From a virus, in the IMG/VR virus record IMGVR_UViG_3300022391_000001, positions 41,470 to 105,469 of that record: a stretch of 64,000 nt of DNA, one strand, 5' to 3'. Both the position numbers and the translations under genes were made by a program. Positions within the stretch are counted from its first letter, which is position 1. Each line of letters starts with the position of its first letter. Positions 7,785 through 14,719 of this stretch are shown here, piece by piece. The notes under the pieces are model-generated. The model made no database searches, was not told the DNA's origin, and saw only the letters and a list, made by a program, of their open reading frames with translations.

Positions 7785-8501
7785 TCAGTCAAATGAACCC
7801 GTGTTGCGCCAAAACACCTTGAGGTCGGCGTCCTGGTAGACCACTCGGTTGGGTGCGTCGTATGTCTCGCCCATCGTCTGCGCCTTGTACGTTTCAAAGG
7901 CCACAACATAGCTGCGCTCGATGAACTCGGAGCCGAAGCTGACCTGAATCCAGCCCTTCTCGGCCAACGCTTCCAGATGGGCGTCGGTGAGCTTGAAGGG
8001 GAGCTTCGCCTGCGGCTTGCGGGAGCTGATGATGGCCATGATGTTGATCCAACGCGGCTTGGAGCTGTAGCCCCGCTGGATGGCGACGTTGCCAGACGCT
8101 TGGTTGACCTTGACGACGGTTTCCCACAGCGGCGATGAGCCTTTGTAGCGCACCAGAACCTCATCGCCCGGCTCGATGGCGAGGGTGTCTAGCTTGTTGC
8201 GGCGTGCGTTCCGTCGCTCCCGCTTGTGCTCTTGAGCGTTGTCCCGATTGTCCTCATACTTGCCGGTGGCGGCGGAGATCTCGGCGGCGGTGTATTCCCG
8301 AGATGGCTTCCCAAAGAGATTGGCGCCTGTGACTTTGAAGCCATAGGCATCCTCCTTGGCGGGCTTGGTGAGCGGTGCGAGACTGTACTTGTTGCGCCCT
8401 CGGAAGCGTCCCCGCCGGATTGGCTCGATGTCGATGATGATGACGTCCAGGCGTGGCCCTTTGGCGGGAAGGATGCTGACGATGTCCCCGATCTTGTACA
8501 T
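7785..8501 (-). CDS. Hypothetical protein, 238 aa
   Basis: Begins after the recurrent GGGAGTCAGCC region. The N-terminus MYKIGDIVSILPAKG and the later DEVLVRYKGSSPLWETVVKV resemble SH3-like barrel or KOW segments. A highly charged helix (EHKRERRNARRNKLD) separates them. Nucleic-acid binding is plausible but unproven. Same transcript as the ligase gene. Confidence 0.6.
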   Translation of the reverse strand: MYKIGDIVSILPAKGPRLDVIIIDIEPIRRGRFRGRNKYSLAPLTKPAKEDAYGFKVTGANLFGKPSREYTAAEISAATGKYEDNRDNAQEHKRERRNARRNKLDTLAIEPGDEVLVRYKGSSPLWETVVKVNQASGNVAIQRGYSSKPRWINIMAIISSRKPQAKLPFKLTDAHLEALAEKGWIQVSFGSEFIERSYVVAFETYKAQTMGETYDAPNRVVYQDADLKVFWRNTGSFD

Positions 8502-8528
8502 GGCTGACTCCCGCTTGCGTCCGATGTC

Positions 8529-8720
8529 CTATTGAACGTGATCTGGACCGTTCCAGTAGCGTCGGCAAAACGAGCTGAATTGCCGCTCCGTCCACCCCGT
8601 CCCGCTCGCTGCCGCTTTCATCAACACGTCGACATCGGCGTCAAGCGACGGGTCGCAAAGTGTGTCCATGACCATATCCGCCAAAACCTTCAACTCTTCA
8701 ACGGTGTACTTCTCGTTCAT
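8529..8720 (-). CDS. Hypothetical protein, 63 aa
   Basis: ATG preceded by GGGAGTCGGTC, a variant of the shared start region. Helical, with a C-terminal FCRRYWNGPDH. No family recognised. Confidence 0.55.
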   Translation of the reverse strand: MNEKYTVEELKVLADMVMDTLCDPSLDADVDVLMKAAASGTGWTERQFSSFCRRYWNGPDHVQ

Positions 8721-8756
8721 GACCGACTCCCGTTTGCCCTTGGAAATCTTGGACGT

Positions 8757-8987
8757 TTAGCGCTTGCCATAGGGAACGCCGTTGGACTCTTTGTCGCCTA
8801 GACGCTCGATAAGGCCCTTTTGACAAAGCGAGGAAAACGCGCGGGCTTCGCCGCGCCCGAAGCTCCGGAGGGTCCGACCGTCGAGATCTTTGATCTCCGT
8901 CGGAGGCATATCGGAAGCGGCGAAATCCTCGAAAATGTAGAAGAAATCAGGGAGGGAAGCGAGAAGCTTGGCTTGCGGCTGTGTCAT
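8757..8987 (-). CDS. Hypothetical protein, possible winged helix, 76 aa
   Basis: The ATG at 8987 has GGAG eight bases upstream; an earlier in-frame ATG at 9017 would fall at the expected transcription start of P3. The segment ARAFSSLCQKGLIERLGDKESNGVPYG looks like the recognition helix and wing of a winged-helix domain. It is first after promoter P3 and could be a small regulator; this is inference. Confidence 0.55.
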   Translation of the reverse strand: MTQPQAKLLASLPDFFYIFEDFAASDMPPTEIKDLDGRTLRSFGRGEARAFSSLCQKGLIERLGDKESNGVPYGKR

Positions 8988-9023
8988 CGTCGTCTCCGTG
9001 TTGCGCTCGTTGATCATACTTAT

Positions 9024-9052
9024 ATCATAACCCCATCCACTGTAAAAGTCGA
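9024..9052 (-). promoter_or_regulatory. Promoter P3
   Basis: Minus strand: TCGACT (9047-9052), 17-bp spacer with GTGGATGG, TATGAT (9024-9029). Reads into the genes at 8987-6688, ending with the ligase gene. Confidence 0.8.
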
Positions 9053-9064
9053 GTGGGCAGAACA

Positions 9065-9094
9065 CAAAATCGACCCAAAGCGGCAACTTTTTTG
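9065..9094. promoter_or_regulatory. Conserved upstream element, copy c
   Basis: Minus strand: CAAAAAAGTTGCCGC, then TTTGGGTCGATTTTG. It begins 13 bp upstream of the P3 -35 box and ends close to the stop of the preceding gene. Confidence 0.55.
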
Positions 9095-9098
9095 ACGC

Positions 9099-9674
9099 CT
9101 AATTGGAAACCGGCACGATTCCAAACCGTTTGGTCAGCTGAAATTCATTGATCAGCTCGTTGGCAACCTCGTGGGAACCCATTTCCTGGGCAACGATGCT
9201 GAGTGCGAGCCCGATAACGTTGGTGCTGTAGCGGCCAGCCCCGGCGATGGCCTTGCGGATACGCTGCCGTGCCTCCTGAACCACCTCGGGCTCCACCGGC
9301 AAGCACTCGCACACCGCGCAACCGCACTTCGCGCATAGCGGCTTGGGCGCTTGCACCGGCGTTTGCACCGGCGCTTCTGCCGGCGGCGGAGCTTCGGCTG
9401 CGACGGTTTCCTTCACCGGTGGTTTCGCGGTAGCCTTGCGGGACTTCTTCTTGGTTGCACTTCGTGGAGACTTCTTTCTGCCATCGGGCTCCGCCGCCTG
9501 TGGACCGGTTGCCACGGGCGGCGTCCTGATGTCACCGTGCCGATCGCACGCCACATTGCGACAGTAGGCATAAGGGTCCGATGGCTTGACGGGTCCCGCG
9601 TCCATTCGCTTGTACAGCGCCTTGCCGCAACAATCACACCTCGGTTGCTTCGGTCGCCCTTTGTAGTTGCTCAT
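9099..9674 (-). CDS. Hypothetical zinc-binding protein, 191 aa
   Basis: GGAGTCAGCC precedes the ATG. Residues 13-45 carry CDCC and C-x4-C spaced like a zinc ribbon. A Lys- then Ala/Pro-rich linker follows (70-115). CAKCGCAVCEC near residue 120 forms a second cysteine cluster, and the last 60 residues are helical. It sits alone between promoters P4 and P3. Function unknown; a nucleic-acid or protein adaptor is possible. Confidence 0.6.
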   Translation of the reverse strand: MSNYKGRPKQPRCDCCGKALYKRMDAGPVKPSDPYAYCRNVACDRHGDIRTPPVATGPQAAEPDGRKKSPRSATKKKSRKATAKPPVKETVAAEAPPPAEAPVQTPVQAPKPLCAKCGCAVCECLPVEPEVVQEARQRIRKAIAGAGRYSTNVIGLALSIVAQEMGSHEVANELINEFQLTKRFGIVPVSN

Positions 9675-9704
9675 GGCTGACTCCAAGTTTGATGTGTCCC
9701 TTCT

Positions 9705-9733
9705 ATCATAGAACCAGGCGCTGAAAAAGTCGA
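9705..9733 (-). promoter_or_regulatory. Promoter P4
   Basis: Minus strand: TCGACT (9728-9733), 17-bp spacer, TATGAT (9705-9710). The spacer differs from P1-P3 except for the T-rich start. No clear copy of the upstream element. Drives the 191-residue zinc protein. Confidence 0.75.
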
Positions 9734-9750
9734 GTGGGAATTGCTGCCAA

Positions 9751-9990
9751 TCACTGAATGTGAATTTTTGCTATGCGGTCAAACGGGATCCGATCCATCG
9801 GGTCGCCATTGAGTTCAAGCTCCGAGATGACGTCAACGTCAAATCCGTTGAACTGCATAGTCCGGAGCTGGAAGCCCGACAAGCGCCCTTCTCGGCGGAT
9901 GCCGTCGGAAGTCTCCAGCTGCACAAATGAATTCACCGCGCCCAATAGGTGTTCAATCCACCACGCCATCGATGTCTTCTTGCTCGCCAT
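9751..9990 (-). CDS. Hypothetical beta-rich protein, 79 aa
   Basis: The ATG at 9990 has GGAG close upstream and overlaps the previous gene by 38 bases; a later ATG at 9968 is an alternative. After a short helix the sequence FVQLETSDGIRREGRLSGFQ resembles an Sm/LSm-like strand pattern (ligand-binding loop, then strand), but the match is short. Function unknown. Confidence 0.5.
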   Translation of the reverse strand: MASKKTSMAWWIEHLLGAVNSFVQLETSDGIRREGRLSGFQLRTMQFNGFDVDVISELELNGDPMDRIPFDRIAKIHIQ

Positions 9991-10189
9991 CTGTCTCCAC
10001 TCCGGCGCACGCAGCGCTGCAAAATCGTTTGCTTTTTGGAACATCTGCGCTGCATTTCTCGCAGTGTCCGATCCTGTAGAATCCAATCGCTTCAGCCTTC
10101 ACCAGATTGGTAAAGGCCAAACGCTCTTGGCGTGTCATGTAGTCCAAATCGGGGCTGTTTCGCCACCCGTAAGTCTGCTTCAGGCTCAT
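9953..10189 (-). CDS. Hypothetical zinc-finger protein, 78 aa
   Basis: CEKC followed by FCSAAC about 12 residues later is a compact four-cysteine zinc site, like those in small phage and MYND-like fingers. The N-terminal half is helical. ATG start overlaps the previous stop by four bases. Function unknown. Confidence 0.6.
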   Translation of the reverse strand: MSLKQTYGWRNSPDLDYMTRQERLAFTNLVKAEAIGFYRIGHCEKCSADVPKSKRFCSAACAGVETDGEQEDIDGVVD

Positions 10190-10524
10190 GATTTCCTGTT
10201 CACCACCCGGCGTTGACCGGTGGCTTTGGACCAGAAGCGCTCCGCCACCTCGGGCCCAACCACCTCCTCAAGCCGCCGCTTGTGCACCAGTTGGACTCCC
10301 TTGACAGGGTCCTGTTCCAAAGGATAGGAGCCCATCCAATCGACCAAACACCCTCCGGCCAATATGGTGAAATCCTTGTAGTTGCCTTTTATCCCTTTGG
10401 ACACCATCAAGTCCCGGATTATCCGCGCGTTGGCGGTTGGAAGTGATGCCCGCTTCGCTTGGTTGCGGGCTCGGACTTTGGCCTTCAGCTCCCGCGCCTT
10501 CACCTTGATCCGTTCACAGCCCAT
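10186..10524 (-). CDS. Hypothetical basic protein, 112 aa
   Basis: ATG lies inside the end of the uracil-DNA glycosylase gene. Residues 1-30 form a strongly basic helix (KVKARELKAKVRARNQAKR), consistent with nucleic-acid contact. The rest is alpha/beta. No family recognised. Confidence 0.55.
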   Translation of the reverse strand: MGCERIKVKARELKAKVRARNQAKRASLPTANARIIRDLMVSKGIKGNYKDFTILAGGCLVDWMGSYPLEQDPVKGVQLVHKRRLEEVVGPEVAERFWSKATGQRRVVNRKS

Positions 10525-11116
10525 ATGCCAACATCCTTGCCTTCGCAATATCCTTGATCACACACTTGCGTGCCAGCGGATCACATGTACGCAACAAGAA
10601 CGATGGGTGGAAAGTGCAGATGGCTGGCCAAACGCCGATGTCCCCGGTCATCGTGATCATTTCCACATCCACCTTGCGCCCGGACCACTGGGTGATGTTG
10701 GTGACTCCGGCCAAACGCCGTGAAGCCACCTTGCCTAGCAACAGCATCGCCTTGGGCTTCAGCATGTTCACATAGGCCAAGAACCTTGGATGACACGCCT
10801 TGATTTCCAGCGGCGAAGGGTCCCGATTCATCGGTGGTCGACACGCCACGAGATTGACGATGAATGCTTGGTGCTCTTCAACTCCTGCGCTCTTGAAGCA
10901 GCGGTCCAACTCCTGGCCCGCAGGCCCTACAAACGGCTGCCCTAGCTCATCCTCGTGCGCTCCCGGAGCTTCGCCGACAACCAGGAGCTTCGCCGACGGA
11001 TTGCCCCGGCAGTGGACCACGTTTATCCGCCCCTCGTGGAGCTTGCACAGTTGGCAATTCTGCCAGTTGCGATTGATCCGACCCACGTCCTTTATGGTTC
11101 CCCGCGCCTTGCTCAC
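10514..11116 (-). CDS. Family-4 uracil-DNA glycosylase
   Basis: Removes uracil from DNA. GEAPG at residues 48-52 and the following ED-x2-G-x-PFVGPAG are the family-4 water-activating and pocket motifs; HPS near the C-terminus (FHPSFLL) is the leucine-loop motif. Cysteines 21, 24, 92 and 108 have the spacing of the 4Fe-4S ligands of this family. 200 residues is normal. ATGA overlap with the exonuclease gene. A phage encoding this enzyme presumably does not use uracil in its own DNA. Confidence 0.85.
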   Translation of the reverse strand: MSKARGTIKDVGRINRNWQNCQLCKLHEGRINVVHCRGNPSAKLLVVGEAPGAHEDELGQPFVGPAGQELDRCFKSAGVEEHQAFIVNLVACRPPMNRDPSPLEIKACHPRFLAYVNMLKPKAMLLLGKVASRRLAGVTNITQWSGRKVDVEMITMTGDIGVWPAICTFHPSFLLRTCDPLARKCVIKDIAKARMLAYGL

Positions 11117-12027
11117 AGTCCCATCTCCCCCATCTTCATCAATCCGTGAAGCTCCGCTGGCGCCATCAACGAGCGGAAGCGATAGACACGGAGGTGTTTC
11201 AGCAGCGTCGCCTGATCGGGCTTTGGGTCGATCAGACGCATCTGGGCTCGTGTCTCGATGGTGGTCAACCGCTTGAACAACCGGATCATCTCCGCCCCTT
11301 CGCTGATAGGAGCCCGGAACCTCTCAGGGATAGGCATAGGACTGCCGCTTTGTGCCGCTCTGATGATTTTCTCGATGCCCCCAAGCCCTTGTATGGCCTG
11401 TGCTGCCGTCTTTGGTCCTATGCCTCGGATGCCCGGGATGCCGTCGGAGTTGTCGCCAGCCAATGCCTTGAGGTCTGCAATCTTGTCCGGCGGCACGCCG
11501 TGCTTTTCCTCCACCTCCAGCGCGTTGTAGGTCTTGTCGGAGTTGCTACGATAGCCCGGCGAGACCACTGTGACGTTGTCGTTGACCAGCTGGCGCAAAT
11601 CGGAGTCGCCGCTGTAGATGACCACCGGCATCCCCTTCAGCGTCGCGTTGCGGGCCACCGTCCCGATGACATCATCGGCCTCATAGCCCACCCCGCAGTA
11701 TTGACGGACGCCGATAGCGCGGAGCATCGCCTTGAGTCGCAGCTCCTGTGCCCTCATTTCATCAGCCAGCGCCTTCATCTCGGCGTCGGGCTCCGCCCTC
11801 TGCTTGTACGCGGGCCAGAGCTTGCGCCGGAAGTTGCCTTGACCTTCCCACGCCACCATACACATCCCACCATAGCGGTTGTGTATCTTCATGGCGCAGG
11901 ACAAGAAGCCATACATGGCCCCTGTGCCCATATCCCGCCCATTGACTTCGGCGCTCAAGTCCTTGAAGGCATCTGCCGTCCGCCACAGCAGGTGGCGCCC
12001 GTCAAAGATCAGCACCGCCGCATTCAT
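11113..12027 (-). CDS. 5'-3' exonuclease / flap endonuclease
   Basis: Structure-specific 5' nuclease for RNA primer and flap removal, related to the T5 exonuclease and Pol I 5' nuclease domain. FDGRHLLWR at the N-terminus holds the first metal-binding Asp. GYEADDVIG and YSGDSDLRQLV are the acidic active-site motifs. The GDNSDGIPGIRGIGPKTA segment is the helix-hairpin-helix (H3TH) DNA-binding motif. 304 residues fits the family. Start chosen by the ATGA overlap with the upstream gene. Confidence 0.9.
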   Translation of the reverse strand: MNAAVLIFDGRHLLWRTADAFKDLSAEVNGRDMGTGAMYGFLSCAMKIHNRYGGMCMVAWEGQGNFRRKLWPAYKQRAEPDAEMKALADEMRAQELRLKAMLRAIGVRQYCGVGYEADDVIGTVARNATLKGMPVVIYSGDSDLRQLVNDNVTVVSPGYRSNSDKTYNALEVEEKHGVPPDKIADLKALAGDNSDGIPGIRGIGPKTAAQAIQGLGGIEKIIRAAQSGSPMPIPERFRAPISEGAEMIRLFKRLTTIETRAQMRLIDPKPDQATLLKHLRVYRFRSLMAPAELHGLMKMGEMGL

Positions 12028-12236
12028 CCGACCTCTCCAATCGGCTCGCCCGTCTCCAAGCACCTGGCCGCTACCCGAGCCTGGCACGTCGACAACCGGA
12101 GGGCTCGCAACAGGTCTTTGTCCTCGCAGCCCTGCTCTATCATCGACCGATACACCTCAAAGATCACATCGGCGGCGATCCGGAGCCGTGCCGCCCTGAT
12201 CAACGTATCCCGAGATGGTTGATCATCCTCTGTCAT
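12024..12236 (-). CDS. Hypothetical helical protein, 70 aa
   Basis: Overlaps both neighbours by four bases (ATGA). Mostly helical with two cysteines that do not form a known site. No family recognised. Confidence 0.55.
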   Translation of the reverse strand: MTEDDQPSRDTLIRAARLRIAADVIFEVYRSMIEQGCEDKDLLRALRLSTCQARVAARCLETGEPIGEVG

Positions 12237-12454
12237 TTACCCTCCCCATCATCCGCAATGGTCTGCGGGAAGCAGGCGTTGGGCGGCGCCCAAGTCAGAA
12301 AACCATCTTCATCCACCTTGCTGTAGCAGAAGCACTCCTGAACATCCTCCGACCATTCGCACTCCATATTCTCCATCACTTCTTCAGACTCCGGAGCATC
12401 ATCCATCGCTCCACATCCCACGAGAACCAACAATGCCAATGCTGTGTACTTCAT
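12233..12454 (-). CDS. Small lipoprotein, 73 aa
   Basis: Residues 1-14 are a signal peptide with a lipobox (LVLVGC), so the mature protein would be lipidated at Cys14. The mature part is acidic with five more cysteines, which could form disulfides in the periplasm. Candidate roles include superinfection exclusion or an outer-membrane spanin, though it is far from the lysis genes. The lipobox is clear; the role is not. Confidence 0.7.
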   Translation of the reverse strand: MKYTALALLVLVGCGAMDDAPESEEVMENMECEWSEDVQECFCYSKVDEDGFLTWAPPNACFPQTIADDGEGK

Positions 12455-12463
12455 ATCAACCTC

Positions 12464-12742
12464 CTACAGTCCTTGCTTTTCAACCCACCAGAGCGTGACA
12501 GTGACTTCCTTGTCCGTCGCTTCCAACGTCTGGCTCTTGGGCACCCAAACCTTATCGCCCTCGATGATCAGGAGCGTCGCCTTGTCGGTCATGTGCTCGA
12601 TGCTCTCGTATGCCAACGTGACTGTTTCCGGATCAGCCTTGTCTTCATCCCAACCAACCATGTCCTCTGGATACCACTTCCGTGGCGGCGGCTTGTGCCC
12701 CTTCTTTGCGCCGCGCATCTTGGACATATCGGGCTTTGCCAT
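12464..12742 (-). CDS. Hypothetical protein, 92 aa
   Basis: The ATG at 12742 follows AGGAG and begins right after the MazG gene; a longer frame would run over that gene. Basic N-terminus then an acidic beta-rich domain. No family recognised. Confidence 0.55.
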   Translation of the reverse strand: MAKPDMSKMRGAKKGHKPPPRKWYPEDMVGWDEDKADPETVTLAYESIEHMTDKATLLIIEGDKVWVPKSQTLEATDKEVTVTLWWVEKQGL

Positions 12743-12743
12743 C

Positions 12744-13073
12744 TCACACGCTCCTGTGGATGCTGTTCTCCGTGGTGAATCCCGCCGGATATCGGCGGCG
12801 GAGCTTGTCGATATTCTCTGCGACGATATCAGCAAAGTGCAAGTTGCTTTGGCTGGCCAACTCTGCTGTGTACCACATGATGTCGCCAAGCTCCTTGGAT
12901 ACATAGTCTGGATCAAATGGATGACCGTGGTACAAGTGCTTTTTGAGGTGGTCCAGAAGCTCACCCACCTCACCGGCCAACCCCATCGAGGTGTTGGCCA
13001 GTAGCTCCCGCTTGTTCAGCTCCGGATTGCGGGTCCTGGATGCCAGCTCTTGATACTCGTTGAACTCCATCAT
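12744..13073 (-). CDS. MazG-like NTP pyrophosphohydrolase
   Basis: All-alpha nucleotide pyrophosphohydrolase that hydrolyses NTPs or dNTPs to monophosphates. The metal ligands are visible: E35 and E38 in AGEVGELLD, and E61 and D64 in ELGDIMWY. At 109 residues it is a single-domain form. ATGA overlap with the resolvase gene fixes the start. It may clean noncanonical nucleotides or tune the pool, in parallel with the fused enzyme encoded at 29697-30635. Confidence 0.85.
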   Translation of the reverse strand: MMEFNEYQELASRTRNPELNKRELLANTSMGLAGEVGELLDHLKKHLYHGHPFDPDYVSKELGDIMWYTAELASQSNLHFADIVAENIDKLRRRYPAGFTTENSIHRSV

Positions 13074-13849
13074 TTCTTGCCTTTCGCCAAACAACATTTC
13101 CTTGAACCGCACACGTCGCAGACGGGCTCGTCATGCGGCGTCGGCACCCCGTCCGGATTCTCAATCCACTCCCGGCTGAGCAGATTGATTGGATAGGTCT
13201 TGGTTGTGCGGTTGAACACCTGTATCTCTTTGGGGTGCAAGTCATCCATCCGGAGCTTCCCTGCCCGGAGCTGCACCTCAGTCCAGACCAATTGCGCGAC
13301 CACATAAGCGTCTGCGAGGTCTTCACTGGTTTGGGTGTTGACCTTGCCGGACTTGGCCGGCGGCGGATTGAGCGGCGAGAAGTCCGCGCCCCATCGCTCC
13401 TGCACCGCTCGCTCGATGGCATCCTTGTGGCAGGTCCCGTCGTGAGCGCCGAACATCTTGACCGTGGTCGGATCAGGAAGTCTGATCTTGAATCCCCGGA
13501 ACCAACACAAGATCCGAGCGATGCCGCCCGCTTCGCCCATCTGATGCGCCCCTTGCTCCGCCCGCAGAGCATAGTCCTCAATCCCCACATAGGCGGCATC
13601 GGTGCGCATCAACACCCTCTTGTCCAAGTAGTGCTCGATCCAAGCCAGTCGGATCATTCCCCGCACGTGCTTGTCCTTGCTCCGATCCATCTGCTGGATG
13701 GGCAACCGCTCCCCTCGTTTGGACCTTGCCGCCGCTCCGGCGATGTCGGTCCAATACCAGAAGTTGCTCAGCTCGCCATCGGTGAGCTCAACCGCCGCTC
13801 CGTGATTCAGTGCGATGTCCATCCCGAGCACTTTGGTTTGATCTCTCAT
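13070..13849 (-). CDS. RuvC-like Holliday-junction resolvase
   Basis: RNase H-fold nuclease candidate that would resolve recombination junctions before packaging. LGMDIALNHGA puts the first catalytic Asp at residue 11; VGIEDYAL supplies the Glu of strand 4 and SEDLADAYVVAQLV the C-terminal acidic pair. A CDVC-x4-CC cluster ends the protein, an extra not usual in RuvC. Start set by ATGA overlap. Neighbours are SbcCD, RecA and the flap exonuclease. Confidence 0.75.
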   Translation of the reverse strand: MRDQTKVLGMDIALNHGAAVELTDGELSNFWYWTDIAGAAARSKRGERLPIQQMDRSKDKHVRGMIRLAWIEHYLDKRVLMRTDAAYVGIEDYALRAEQGAHQMGEAGGIARILCWFRGFKIRLPDPTTVKMFGAHDGTCHKDAIERAVQERWGADFSPLNPPPAKSGKVNTQTSEDLADAYVVAQLVWTEVQLRAGKLRMDDLHPKEIQVFNRTTKTYPINLLSREWIENPDGVPTPHDEPVCDVCGSRKCCLAKGKK

Positions 13850-14541
13850 CGGTCCCACGCCGCGCTGTCCCATTTGTCTTCATCGTCATCGTCACCGGCG
13901 CTGGCTTTGGCCTCCATGATCTCCTTGGTCGCCTTTTTTCGCCACGACACATCGGGCTTGTATCGTTCCAGATAATTCAGAATGTGCCCAAGACGGATGT
14001 CAGCGTTGTCCCGCTCGGTGCGAGCGGCGTCCAGCTCCGATTCCAATTCTGTCACCCTGATGGCCGCGCCAGCGCTATCCTGGATGGCCTGTCTCAAGCT
14101 CTGCTCCACCACCGGCAACACCGCCATATGGACTGCTGCGTCTGTTGCCGACGGCGGCAACACCTCCGGCGGCGGCGGAGCTTCCGGTGTCTTGGGCGGC
14201 GTGGAGGGCTCGTGAACTGCCCTGCCCATCAGAGTCCCGGTGACTGCTGTGTCGCTCATTTGCAGTTCCAAACCGCCCTGCTCCAAAGCCAATCCCAACG
14301 CAGCCCAACAACGGCGCCACACTTCCAACCCCTTGTTCCAATTGAACGTGTGAATCCGCCCGTTGGTGGAGCGGCCAACCCCTCCGGCTCCGCCGGAGCC
14401 GTCGGAGTACACCGACTGAATCGCGTCAGTCAGCCCCTGCCACTCCCGTGGTTCCAGCGCTGGGCCCAACTGCTCGATGCTTATCCGCATATGGTCCGAG
14501 CCCTGTTCAGGGCTGGCAACCAATTGTCTAACTGTCATCAT
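13846..14541 (-). CDS. Hypothetical protein with C-terminal coiled coil, 231 aa
   Basis: Starts at ATGATG after AAGGTGG; ends in an ATGA overlap with the resolvase gene. The N-terminal 70 residues look globular (WQGLTDAIQSVYSDGSGG). A Pro-rich linker at about 110-130 leads to a charged coiled coil (VTELESELDAARTERDNAD) and an acidic tail. Function unknown; position suggests recombination. Confidence 0.6.
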   Translation of the reverse strand: MMTVRQLVASPEQGSDHMRISIEQLGPALEPREWQGLTDAIQSVYSDGSGGAGGVGRSTNGRIHTFNWNKGLEVWRRCWAALGLALEQGGLELQMSDTAVTGTLMGRAVHEPSTPPKTPEAPPPPEVLPPSATDAAVHMAVLPVVEQSLRQAIQDSAGAAIRVTELESELDAARTERDNADIRLGHILNYLERYKPDVSWRKKATKEIMEAKASAGDDDDEDKWDSAAWDR

Positions 14542-14719
14542 AATCCACCTTCGCTCCGCAATCAGAACAATAATATTCCACCCGTTGCGATGTCTCTTGA
14601 AGCTCCAAAGCCAATCGTTCCCCATCGGTCTCAATCTGGCTGCGCGTCCCGATGATGATCCGTTTCTCGGGCGGTTCAATCGTCCCACAGTGTTCACAAT
14701 ATGCCCATGGCTGACTCAC
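14528..14719 (-). CDS. Small zinc-ribbon protein, 63 aa
   Basis: GTG start, four-base overlap with the SbcC stop, GGAGG upstream. YCEHCG near residue 7 and YYCSDCG near residue 53 give a four-cysteine zinc ribbon separated by a basic segment. Function unknown. Confidence 0.6.
   Translation of the reverse strand: MSQPWAYCEHCGTIEPPEKRIIIGTRSQIETDGERLALELQETSQRVEYYCSDCGAKVDYDDS

Noticed and set aside
11146-12222. Plus-strand 358-codon frame
   Set aside because: Shadow of the flap exonuclease gene, which shows all active-site motifs.
12233-12454. Outer-membrane spanin
   Set aside because: It has a lipobox but lies 33 kb from the lysis genes, so the lipoprotein call is kept without that role.
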